The translations under genes and the position numbers were made by a program. The notes beneath the pieces were generated by a model that worked only from the letters and a program-made list of their open reading frames with translations, ran no database searches and was not told the origin of the DNA. From the NCBI GenBank assembly GCA_009377605.1, contig WHTT01000002.1, positions 62,001 to 126,000 on the forward strand: a stretch of DNA of 64,000 bases, read 5' to 3'. The stretch's first letter is position 1; each line of letters opens with the position of its first letter. Source of the DNA: Luteitalea sp. Its GTDB lineage: Bacteria > Acidobacteriota > Vicinamibacteria > Vicinamibacterales > Vicinamibacteraceae. Shown here one piece after another: positions 1 to 7,010 of this stretch.

Positions 1-66
1 GAGATCGAGCGCCAGCTTGCTCTTTCCCGTAGCCGTGGTGCCGAGGATCGCGACGAGAAGCGGCAC
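1..66 (-). CDS. miaA: tRNA dimethylallyltransferase MiaA, N-terminal fragment (cut by window start)
   Basis: Only the first 22 codons lie in the window, reading leftward off the edge. They encode VPLLVAILGTTATGKSKLAL, which carries the P-loop (GTTATGKS) in the form and at the distance from the N-terminus typical of MiaA. That enzyme prenylates A37 of tRNAs reading UNN codons. I chose the GTG at 64-66 because it gives the usual short leader before PLLVAILG; in-frame GTG codons at 76-84 would add a few valines. It starts just after the stop of a 29-residue membrane peptide and follows a tonB-like gene. Another P-loop enzyme cannot be excluded from so short a piece. Confidence 0.72.
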   Translation of the reverse strand, partial: MPLLVAILGTTATGKSKLALDL

Positions 67-71
67 GTGCG

Positions 72-161
72 CTACCACCACCACCGGACTACTGCCAGCG
101 CCAGCAATCCGGCGAGCAGGATCAGCAGGCCAAGCTGCTGCGAACGTGTCGGCCCCGACAT
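72..161 (-). CDS. Small single-span membrane peptide (29 aa), unknown function
   Basis: A 29-codon frame starts with ATG at 159-161 and ends with TAG at 72-74. The peptide has a short polar head (MSGPTRSQQ), then about 16 hydrophobic residues from LGLLILLAGLLALAVV, then an Arg and three Trp at the end, as in a single-pass inner-membrane peptide with an interfacial Trp belt. An AAGGTGAT Shine-Dalgarno-like stretch sits 9-10 bases upstream and overlaps the tonB stop codon, and the peptide stop lies just before the miaA start. This suggests translational coupling between tonB and miaA. I do not recognise a family; translation is inferred from the ribosome binding site and composition. Confidence 0.5.
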   Translation of the reverse strand: MSGPTRSQQLGLLILLAGLLALAVVRWWW

Positions 162-176
162 CGTGAGCAGATCACC

Positions 177-1172
177 TTACTGCGACGATGGCCACTCGTT
201 GTAGTAGAAGGTCACGGTGAAGAAGACCCTGTCGTCCGGGTACGCCGGTGGAAGGGGCCTCGTGGGACTGGACCAGCGCAGCGCGTTGACCGCGGCTCGA
301 TCAAAGGCATCGACACCGGAGGGCTTCACCACACCGATGTCAGTGATACGGCCGTCCTTCCAGACGTTGAGTGTGATGACGACGTGCCCTTTCATCACCG
401 CCGCGGCCTCGGGCACCAGCCAATTGGAGCGCACTTGCGCGCGGAAGAAACGGATCCACGGGCCGAACTCGACGCCCTTCCGGTCGAAATCGAAGTCCTG
501 ACCGTAGCGCCCCGCGCCGCCGTCAGGATTCTCGAATGTCTCCTCGGGTACGTATCGCTCGAGGTTCTCCAGCGCGCGCCCAAGCACATCGCCGGGTGAG
601 TTGCGCGCCTGCGGCTTGACCGCCGGCGCCGTGTCGGAGCGCTGCGGCACTGGCTCGGAACGCTCACGCTCCGGCAACTCCAGTGGCGTGGCGCCGTTGG
701 TCTCGTTCTCGGCGCGCTGTGGCGGCTCAGCCGGTGACGCGGGCGGCGCCGTGTCCGCCTCTCGGCGAGGCGCCTCCGCAGGTCGTTCATCGACGAAATC
801 GGGCGAGTTGCCGCGCGAGAACGGCAGCTCGTTGGCAGGACGCTCGGCCCGTTCCGGCGCCCGTGCTTCACCGTCACTATCCGAGAGCATCGAATCAGGC
901 GGTGGCTTTGGCGGCGTCTCGGGGATGCGCGGCGTGAGAAAGACGAAGCGCGGCGCCTGTGCCAAACGCTTCTCCGCCTCTTCGACGGCCTGTGCACGGG
1001 CCTCGGCCGATTCTTTCAGCAGGGCCTGCACCCACGGCAGTCGCGGGCCCAGCAGGACCGCCACGAGCACCAGGAGGTGGAAAATGATCGAGAGAAGCAC
1101 CCCTTCGCGGCGCGAGATTGCGCTCTCGAGCGATTCCGGCTCCGGACGAAACTCGTCAATGATTAGGTGCAC
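177..1172 (-). CDS. tonB: TonB-family energy transducer (C-terminal TonB domain)
   Basis: The 331-residue protein has a cytoplasmic head of about 24 residues and one membrane anchor (GVLLSIIFHLLVLVAVLLG). A long Pro/Glu/Arg-rich periplasmic spacer covers roughly residues 65-200. The end is a TonB C-terminal domain (VVITLNVWKDGRITDIGVV, then AVNALRWSSP and FTVTFYYNE). This is the standard architecture of proteins that pass proton-motive-force energy to outer-membrane transporters or act in envelope protein interactions. No exbB or exbD is in the window, so the partner motor must lie elsewhere. It is the penultimate full gene of the minus-strand run after menG and is separated from it by a strong hairpin. 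The family assignment is firm; the transported substrate is unknown. Confidence 0.85.
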   Translation of the reverse strand: MHLIIDEFRPEPESLESAISRREGVLLSIIFHLLVLVAVLLGPRLPWVQALLKESAEARAQAVEEAEKRLAQAPRFVFLTPRIPETPPKPPPDSMLSDSDGEARAPERAERPANELPFSRGNSPDFVDERPAEAPRREADTAPPASPAEPPQRAENETNGATPLELPERERSEPVPQRSDTAPAVKPQARNSPGDVLGRALENLERYVPEETFENPDGGAGRYGQDFDFDRKGVEFGPWIRFFRAQVRSNWLVPEAAAVMKGHVVITLNVWKDGRITDIGVVKPSGVDAFDRAAVNALRWSSPTRPLPPAYPDDRVFFTVTFYYNEWPSSQ

Positions 1173-1261
1173 AGAGGTACTTACGCGAGTATAAATGCAA
1201 AAACGGCGCCGGGAACACGGCGACCCTCCCTCTAGCGCGTTTGTGGCGAAGGACGCGGAAG

Positions 1262-1290
1262 GGCCAAAAGGGGACTGTCCCCTTTTGGCC
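1262..1290 (-). terminator. 13-bp perfect hairpin after menG, likely terminator or palindromic repeat
   Basis: Bases 1262-1274 (GGCCAAAAGGGGA) pair perfectly with 1278-1290 across a 3-base loop. The hairpin lies 17 bases after the menG stop and before tonB on the same strand. A run of Ts does not follow, so intrinsic termination is not certain. A related imperfect palindrome (AAAAAGGACCGGGTCCCTTTT core) sits just after the mqnA stop near 6188-6212, which suggests a dispersed palindrome family placed at gene ends. Confidence 0.5.
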
Positions 1291-1307
1291 GCTCGAGCAG
1301 GAAACTA

Positions 1308-2093
1308 TCAGGCAGCGCGTGGTTCGGCGGTTAACTTCGCCGCGGCGTACATATAGACGACGCCAAGACTCAGTTGGACGATACGAACTGCTGACAGGCC
1401 CTGCGACTCGATTGCCGCAGCCACCTCTTCAGGTGGAACAAAGGCGTCGACCGACGCCGGCAGATACGTGTAGGCGTTGCGATGGCGGGACACCAACCGA
1501 CCAATGCGCGGCAAGACGTGCCGAAAGTACCAGAAATACAGCGATCGCACGACCGGCATGCGTGGCGCCCCAAACTCGAGAATGGCGATCCGCCCCCCCG
1601 GACGCAGCACCCGGGCCACCTCCGCCAGAGCGGTCGCCGGCACCTCCACGTTACGCAGACCGAACGCCATCGTCACCGCGTCGACGCTCGCGTCCGCAAG
1701 GGGAATGCGCATGGCATCACCGCGGAGGAGCGGCACGCGGCGCTCCTCCCGCTTCGCGCGTACTTTCCCCAGGCCCACACGTAGCATCTCCGCGGAAAAA
1801 TCCACGCCCACGACACGGCGCGCGCGACCACGGCGGCACAGGCCGAGCGCCAGGTCGCACGTGCCCGTGCAGAGATCGAGCACGACTTCATGACCCGTGA
1901 GCTGCAGGGCGCCGACGGCGCGCGCGCGCCAATAGAGGTCCAGGCCGCCGCTGAGCAGATGATTCAGCAGGTCGTACCGCCCCGCGATCGCATCGAACAT
2001 GCGAGCGATTTCACGGGGCTTCTTGCCGAGCAGGGGACTCGCTGCTGATGGGTCCCCACCGGTCCCCCTCCCCTGCCCCACGGCGGCAGTCAT
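1308..2093 (-). CDS. menG: Demethylmenaquinone methyltransferase MenG/UbiE
   Basis: This SAM-dependent C-methyltransferase makes the last step of menaquinone synthesis. The 261-residue protein carries the UbiE signature near its N-terminus (FDAIAGRYDLLNHLLS). The class I methyltransferase motifs follow: VVLDLCTGTCDLAL, GVDFSAEMLRVG, and the VTMAFGLRNVEVP block typical of UbiE/MenG. The length is close to the family norm. Its ATG overlaps the ubiX stop by four bases (ATGA), so it is translationally coupled. It closes a quinone run (mqnA, mqnC, mqnX, ubiA-type, ubiX), so demethylmenaquinone is the likely substrate rather than a ubiquinone precursor. This was decided from context. Confidence 0.93.
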   Translation of the reverse strand: MTAAVGQGRGTGGDPSAASPLLGKKPREIARMFDAIAGRYDLLNHLLSGGLDLYWRARAVGALQLTGHEVVLDLCTGTCDLALGLCRRGRARRVVGVDFSAEMLRVGLGKVRAKREERRVPLLRGDAMRIPLADASVDAVTMAFGLRNVEVPATALAEVARVLRPGGRIAILEFGAPRMPVVRSLYFWYFRHVLPRIGRLVSRHRNAYTYLPASVDAFVPPEEVAAAIESQGLSAVRIVQLSLGVVYMYAAAKLTAEPRAA

Positions 2094-2695
2094 CGTGGCT
2101 CCCAGCGCGGATAGAGATCGTGATCGAAGCCGAGCGCCGACAGCACCTTGCCAGCCATAAAATCGGCGAGATCGTCGAGCGTGCGCGGAAGCTGATAAAA
2201 GGCCGGCATGGCCGGGAGCACCAGCGCGCCCGCCTCACCGCACAGGAGCATGTTTCGCAACTGCGGCAGGCTGAGCGGCGTCTCCCGCGGAACCACCACC
2301 AGCCTCCTGCGCTCCTTCAGCATGACGTCCGCAGCACGTTCGACGAGGTTGCGCGACAGACCGTGGGCGATGCCCGCGAGCGTTTTCATCGAGCAGGGAA
2401 CGACGACCATCGCCTCTGCGCCGCCGCTGCCGCTCGCAATGCGTGCGCCGAGATCCTTGTTACTGTGCAAGGTCAGCCCGCCGTCGTTCACCCGTTCGCC
2501 GTACCGACTCACGAGGTATGCCGCGAGACGATCCACGGCCGCCTCATCGCCGAGCTCGTCCCGTAGCAGCCGCCGACCAAAATCGGTGACGATGAGATCG
2601 ATGGCGCAGCCACGCTCGAGTAGCGCGGCAAGCGTGCGCACGCCGTAGAGCGCTCCGCTGGCACCCGTGATGGCGACCGCGATGTTAGTGGACAT
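2090..2695 (-). CDS. ubiX: Flavin prenyltransferase UbiX
   Basis: UbiX prenylates FMN to make the cofactor of UbiD-type decarboxylases. The protein begins STNIAVAITGASGALYGVRT, the FMN-binding signature of the family, and has VVVPCSMKTLAGIAHG and RRRLVVVPRETPLS in the expected order. I start it at the ATG at 2693-2695, which gives the standard N-terminus; an ATG four codons upstream (2707) would only add MFPS. The start overlaps the end of the ubiA-type gene and the stop overlaps menG. In the futalosine route a UbiD-like decarboxylase (MqnL type) would use its product; none is visible here, so it must be encoded elsewhere. Confidence 0.93.
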   Translation of the reverse strand: MSTNIAVAITGASGALYGVRTLAALLERGCAIDLIVTDFGRRLLRDELGDEAAVDRLAAYLVSRYGERVNDGGLTLHSNKDLGARIASGSGGAEAMVVVPCSMKTLAGIAHGLSRNLVERAADVMLKERRRLVVVPRETPLSLPQLRNMLLCGEAGALVLPAMPAFYQLPRTLDDLADFMAGKVLSALGFDHDLYPRWEPR

Positions 2696-3545
2696 AGAGG
2701 GAAACACCCGTCGTGAGCAAGTACAGGATTCCGACGTAGCCGTTGAGATCGAAGGCCCGCTTTACCTGCGAGAGGTCATCGATCGACACCAACGATTGCT
2801 CGTAGGCCAGCAGCAGGCCGACCGCGATCACGCCGGCAAAGTAGATGGGACCCAGTTGAGTCACCACGCCGAGCACGCCGAGGAAAAGGACGGCAACAAC
2901 GTGGAGCCCTCGGGAGATCTGCAAAGCGGTCCGGATGCCGTAGCGCACAGGGATTGAATGGAGACCGTAAGTGCGGTCGAATTGCAGATCCTGGCACGCA
3001 TACAAGATGTCGAAGCCCGCCACCCAGGCGCCGATGGCGAGCGCAAGCAGCAGCGGCTCCCACGCCATGTGCCCACCGGCGGCGATCCAACCACCTACCG
3101 GCGCAACGGCAAGCGCCAATCCCAGGAAGAGCTGCGTCGCCCACGTATATCGCTTCGCGAGCGAGTACCAGAAGACGATGGCGAGCGCCAACGGCGAGAG
3201 CGCAAGACACATGGGGCCAAGCTGCCACGCAGCGTACACGAACACACCAGTCGCCACGGCCAGAAATGCGCTAGCCTCGGCCCACGACAGCGCGCCGCTT
3301 GGCAGCTCCCGCATCGACGTCCGCGGGTTCAGGGCATCGAAGCGAGCGTCGACCAAGCGGTTGAACGCCATGGCGGCACTGCGCGCGCCAACCATGGCCA
3401 CCACGATCCACAGCACACGGTGCCACGTCAGCGGCTCGTACCTACTCGCCAGCAGCGCGCCAACCAACGCGAACGGCAGTGCGAATACTGAGTGGCTGAC
3501 CCGCACGAACGACAGGTACGTACGGATGCGGGTTGCCCAACGCAT
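2685..3545 (-). CDS. UbiA-family polyprenyltransferase (MqnP-type)
   Basis: An integral membrane prenyltransferase that attaches the isoprenoid tail to the quinone head group. Both Asp-rich motifs are visible: NRLVDARFDALNPRT and, later, DLQFDRTYG. They are embedded in about eight hydrophobic helices over 286 residues. The ATG at 3543-3545 is preferred because it has a GGGAG ribosome binding site and gives the usual MRWATRIRTYLSFVRVSHS start; the frame is open further upstream but that segment is Arg-rich and overlaps the mqnX end. Placement between mqnX and ubiX suggests the MqnP role in futalosine-derived menaquinone synthesis. The family is sure; the exact acceptor is inferred. Confidence 0.88.
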   Translation of the reverse strand: MRWATRIRTYLSFVRVSHSVFALPFALVGALLASRYEPLTWHRVLWIVVAMVGARSAAMAFNRLVDARFDALNPRTSMRELPSGALSWAEASAFLAVATGVFVYAAWQLGPMCLALSPLALAIVFWYSLAKRYTWATQLFLGLALAVAPVGGWIAAGGHMAWEPLLLALAIGAWVAGFDILYACQDLQFDRTYGLHSIPVRYGIRTALQISRGLHVVAVLFLGVLGVVTQLGPIYFAGVIAVGLLLAYEQSLVSIDDLSQVKRAFDLNGYVGILYLLTTGVSLYVH

Positions 3546-3562
3546 GATTGCCACTCCCTGAC

Positions 3563-4798
3563 CTACGCAATCCACCGAATGCGGTCGGATGACACGCCCC
3601 GAACCAAGCATTCTTCGACACCGTCGATCTCGGCCGGAAGCTCGATCGAGATCAGGCGCGCCGCGAGTCCCTGGGCTATCGCTCCCAAATGATCGAAGCC
3701 TAACGCACACGCGCCGTTCAGCGTCGCCCACCGCAGCAGCTCTGCGGCGGGAACGCTGGGCGCCAAGCGTCTCACCTCGGCGAGCTCCGCGAAGAGGTTG
3801 AGATCCGGCGCGCTCGCCAGACTATCCGTGCCCACCGCCAGCCGCACACCGCTGGCCCAGAACCGCTCGATCGGGGGCGGCCCCACGCCCACCCATTGGT
3901 TACTGCGCGGGCAGGTGACCATCGTCGCTCCCGCTTTCGCCAGCATCCTCAGCTCGGTGTCCTCGAGCTGTACGCCGTGCACGACGATCGTCCTGGGCGT
4001 CAACCATCCCAGCTGGGCCAGAAACTCGACCGGTCGGCATCCTGGCGCCCGCCAGCTCTCAGGCCAGGCGCCCAGATCCTCCAACAGATCTCGCCAGCTC
4101 CCCCCAGCGGTATAAAGCAGCTCGACCTCTTCCGGCGATTCACCCAAGTGCACGCTCAGGCGACCGACCGGCTCCGCCCGACTCGCTTGCTCGATTGCGA
4201 CGAAGAGCTCCGGAGACGAGGAGTACGGCGCATGAGCCGCGAGTGCCTCACGCACCCTTCCTCTCGCATCGACCAGCCGCATGCCGGAACGGGCGTCAGT
4301 CACGATCGCGCGTGCGTCTCCGCGGAATCCAAGCAGCTCGTGGAAGCTCAACGCGTGGAGCGTGCTTTCCAGGAGCACCGTCACGGCTCCGCGCGTATTA
4401 CCGACGTCGCCAACGGCCGCGGTGCCGGCGCGCTCGAGCTGCTCCACCGCCGCCCGGATCGCGGGTGTCGGATCGTCTTGTGCCGCCGCGCGCTCGCGCA
4501 TCAGCACGCGGACCCACTCCGGCATCGATTGCGCCGGCGGCACGCGGCCTCGCAAGAACGAAAGCTCGAGATGTGTGTGCGCGTTGACGAGACCAGGCAG
4601 AATCGCGGCCCTACCCAGATCCCGCTCGTCGTCAACGACGACGTCCGGCGGCTCATCGCCAGGACGTCCGACACGCAGGATGCGCCCATCGGCAACGTCG
4701 AGCCAACCGTCGGCAATCGGCGGCTCGACGATAGGCAGGACACAGGCGGCTCGCCATCGGACGCACGCTGGCCTGTCTTGGTCGGCCGGCAATGGCAT
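3563..4798 (-). CDS. mqnX: Amidohydrolase, probable aminodeoxyfutalosine deaminase MqnX
   Basis: A 411-residue metal-dependent hydrolase of the amidohydrolase superfamily. The metal site residues are in place: VNAHTHLELS (two His), HLGES, HGVQLEDTEL, and the terminal Asp in GTDSLASAPDLNLFAEL. Similar proteins in futalosine clusters remove ammonia from 6-amino-6-deoxyfutalosine. The gene lies 90 bases downstream of mqnC and 17 bases ahead of the prenyltransferase, which supports that role. General alternatives within the family are guanine or S-adenosylhomocysteine deaminases, which I consider less likely because of the neighbours. Confidence 0.8.
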   Translation of the reverse strand: MPLPADQDRPACVRWRAACVLPIVEPPIADGWLDVADGRILRVGRPGDEPPDVVVDDERDLGRAAILPGLVNAHTHLELSFLRGRVPPAQSMPEWVRVLMRERAAAQDDPTPAIRAAVEQLERAGTAAVGDVGNTRGAVTVLLESTLHALSFHELLGFRGDARAIVTDARSGMRLVDARGRVREALAAHAPYSSSPELFVAIEQASRAEPVGRLSVHLGESPEEVELLYTAGGSWRDLLEDLGAWPESWRAPGCRPVEFLAQLGWLTPRTIVVHGVQLEDTELRMLAKAGATMVTCPRSNQWVGVGPPPIERFWASGVRLAVGTDSLASAPDLNLFAELAEVRRLAPSVPAAELLRWATLNGACALGFDHLGAIAQGLAARLISIELPAEIDGVEECLVRGVSSDRIRWIA

Positions 4799-4810
4799 GT
4801 CGATTACGAC

Positions 4811-4886
4811 GGACGCCTCGGCGAGGCGGCCCTACCGCGATGGCCCCGGCTACCGCGATGGTAGGGCGCGTTCGCCGAACGCGCCG
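4811..4886. repeat. Double-palindrome intergenic repeat, copy 1 (between mqnC and mqnX)
   Basis: The 90-base gap between mqnC and mqnX is nearly filled by this element. One palindrome is built on GGACGCCTCGGCGAGGCG. After a CCTACCGCGATGG spacer comes a second palindrome, GGCGCGTTCGCCGAACGCGCC (4865-4885). The same two-palindrome unit occurs at 6127-6183 and 10820-10875, with remnants near 31447-31506 and 38211-38227. It resembles REP-type elements in layout. Orientation is not meaningful because each half is self-complementary. Confidence 0.8.
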
Positions 4887-4888
4887 GG

Positions 4889-6100
4889 TTAAACCTGCCC
4901 CCGACCTACGCGGCCCGCGCGGCTGCGCGCCGGATAGTGAGCGAGCTCGTCTGGAATCAGCGGATCGTCGTCACCCTTGGCCGTGTCCAGCGTTCGACGA
5001 CGCGGAATACGCTGCTCACGAAACAGCGGATCGCCGAGCATGTCGTAGTGCATGTTGCGGCGCTTCGGCACGAAGCCGATGTTCTCGATGTTACGGACGA
5101 TCTCGACCTCGTCCATGCAATAGCTGGCGCCGGCTGCACGAACGACGTTCTCCTCGATCATGACGCTCCCCATGTCGTTGGCGCCAAAGAGGAGGCTGAG
5201 CTGCCCGACTTTCCCGCCTTGCGTCACCCAGGACGCCTGCAGATTGTCGAAATTGTCGAGGACGATCCGCGAAAGAGCAAGCGTGCGAAGGTATTCGAGC
5301 CCCGTCCGCTCGTATCCGCCGAGCTCCGTGTGGTCCGGCTGATAACTCCAGGTAATGAATGCGGTGAAGCCGCCGGTCTCGTCCTGCAAATCGCGCAGCC
5401 GTATCAAGTGCTCGATCCGCTCCGCTTCCGTGTCGACGCTCCCGTACATCATCGTCGCAGTTGTGCGGAGCCCGGCTCGATGAGCGTGGCGCATGACGTC
5501 GATCCACTCGTCGGCCGTGGCCTTGCCATAGCAATTGAGCTGTCGTCGCACGCGGTCGACGAGAATCTCAGCTCCACCACCCGGGACACTGTCCAAGCCG
5601 GCAGTCACCAGCCGGTCGATGACTCGCTCGACAGGCAGCCGGGACATGCGACTGATGTGCAGGATCTCCGGCGGGGAGAGCGCGTGCAGCTTGAAGAGAG
5701 GGTAGCGCTGCTTGACCGCTCGGAAGAGATCTTCGTACCACTCCAGCGGGAGGTCCGGATTGTGGCCACCTTGAAGCAGCATCTGCACGCCGCCGACGGC
5801 AATCGTCTCATCGATCTTCCGAAAGATCTCGTCGAACGAGAGGACATAGCCCTCGGACGATCCCACCGTGCGGTAGAAGGCGCAGAAGTTGCAGCGCGCC
5901 ACGCACACGTTGGTGTAGTTGACGTTGCGGTCGATGATGTAGGAGACAATTCCCCCAGGATGCTTGCGCGCACGAATCTCGTCCGCCGCCTGGCCAAGCA
6001 GCCACGTCGGTGCTTCGAGATACACGCGCAGCGCCTCGTCTGGCGTGACACGGCCGCCCGCGGCGGCTTTCTCGGCTATTGACCGAACGGTCATCGTCAC
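4889..6100 (-). CDS. mqnC: Cyclic dehypoxanthinyl futalosine synthase MqnC (radical SAM)
   Basis: A radical SAM enzyme of menaquinone synthesis that cyclises dehypoxanthine futalosine. The 403-residue protein has the cluster-binding motif CVARCNFCAF (CX3CX2C) near residue 70. It also has the family block LLQGGHNPDLPLEWY, and near the C-terminus the AGASYCMDEVEIVRNIENIG and KRRNMHYDML segments typical of MqnC. It begins TMTVRSIAEKAAAGGRVTPD, the usual N-terminal helix of the MqnC/MqnE/CofH group. The gene is flanked on both sides by copies of the double-palindrome repeat, so it forms its own unit within the menaquinone run. Confidence 0.93.
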   Translation of the reverse strand: MTMTVRSIAEKAAAGGRVTPDEALRVYLEAPTWLLGQAADEIRARKHPGGIVSYIIDRNVNYTNVCVARCNFCAFYRTVGSSEGYVLSFDEIFRKIDETIAVGGVQMLLQGGHNPDLPLEWYEDLFRAVKQRYPLFKLHALSPPEILHISRMSRLPVERVIDRLVTAGLDSVPGGGAEILVDRVRRQLNCYGKATADEWIDVMRHAHRAGLRTTATMMYGSVDTEAERIEHLIRLRDLQDETGGFTAFITWSYQPDHTELGGYERTGLEYLRTLALSRIVLDNFDNLQASWVTQGGKVGQLSLLFGANDMGSVMIEENVVRAAGASYCMDEVEIVRNIENIGFVPKRRNMHYDMLGDPLFREQRIPRRRTLDTAKGDDDPLIPDELAHYPARSRAGRVGRGQV

Positions 6101-6126
6101 CCTTCGAACCCTCGAGAACCCGAAGT

Positions 6127-6183
6127 GGACGCCTCGGCGAGGCGTCCCTACCTGCTGGGTAGGGCGCGTTCGCCGAACGCGCC
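6127..6183. repeat. Double-palindrome intergenic repeat, copy 2 (between mqnA and mqnC)
   Basis: The best preserved copy: GGACGCCTCGGCGAGGCGTCC, CTACCTGCTGGGTAG, then GGCGCGTTCGCCGAACGCGCC. The spacer is itself a small stem (CTACC/GGTAG), so the RNA could fold into three consecutive hairpins. It lies in the 115-base gap between mqnA and mqnC and is followed at 6188-6212 by an imperfect A-rich/T-rich palindrome right after the mqnA stop. Confidence 0.85.
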
Positions 6184-6215
6184 GTGTGGAAAAAGGACCG
6201 GGTCCCTTTTCCCCC

Positions 6216-7010
6216 TTAGAAGAAGCGTACCGGTCTCAATTCTGGCGCGAATCCGCCCTCCACCGCCAGCGTATGAAATCTGCGCAAACCTTCCAAGTAC
6301 TCCGGGCCGAGGCCGTATTTAATGTGCGTGCGCAGATATGTTGCCGCAACGGCGCAGCGCGTCCCGTTCCCCTGGCTGAAGTCACGCGCAATCTCATCGA
6401 CGGCAGCGACGCCGAGAGCGCGTGCCTCGCGTAAGCGCCCGCAGACCTGAGGAGAGATCAGGCCCGTCTCCGGCCCAGCCCAGAAGGCCCAGACAAACGG
6501 TAGCCTGGTCATGGTCGTCCACGCCTCACCCAGGTCGATCTTCGCCGCCCCGAGCCGCTCGTGCTCGGCAAAGAGCGCCAGGTCGCCAATCAACAGGGCG
6601 GCGTCACAATGAGCGAGCATGGCCGCGAGATCCGGGGCCTGCGCGTCGAATGTCGGTTGGATGCCGAAGTGGTGTCGACACAGAAGCTGGACGAGCACCA
6701 CCGATGTGCGCGAGCTCGTGTCGAGCGCAATCGATCGCACCAGGTGGAGGGGGCGTGTTGTAAACAGTGCGACCGAGCTCACCGGACCGTCCGAGCCGAT
6801 CGCAAGCTCTGGGACGACGCGGTATTCGGGCCGCTGCAGATACTCGAACGAAGGAATCATGCCAAGGTCGATCCGCCCTGCGTGTAGCAGATCAGCGCAC
6901 ACGGCCGGCGGGTCGAAGCGCAGGTCGAAGGTGCTGGCGTGATCGTCAAGACCGTGGACGAGCGGGCGCGCGTTGAGATAGCCGACCGCGCCTAGCCGGA
7001 CGCGCGTCAT
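6216..7010 (-). CDS. mqnA: Chorismate dehydratase MqnA
   Basis: MqnA converts chorismate to 3-[(1-carboxyvinyl)oxy]benzoate, the entry step of the futalosine pathway. The protein (264 residues) opens with GAVGYLNARPLVHGL, the characteristic MqnA start. It keeps the periplasmic-binding-protein-like fold markers of the family (GSDGPVSSVALFTTRPL, DLGEAWTTMTRLPFVWAFW). Its ATG overlaps the stop of the upstream mqnE-like gene by four bases, so the two are translationally coupled. Identification is confident from the N-terminus, length and neighbours. Confidence 0.93.
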   Translation of the reverse strand: MTRVRLGAVGYLNARPLVHGLDDHASTFDLRFDPPAVCADLLHAGRIDLGMIPSFEYLQRPEYRVVPELAIGSDGPVSSVALFTTRPLHLVRSIALDTSSRTSVVLVQLLCRHHFGIQPTFDAQAPDLAAMLAHCDAALLIGDLALFAEHERLGAAKIDLGEAWTTMTRLPFVWAFWAGPETGLISPQVCGRLREARALGVAAVDEIARDFSQGNGTRCAVAATYLRTHIKYGLGPEYLEGLRRFHTLAVEGGFAPELRPVRFF

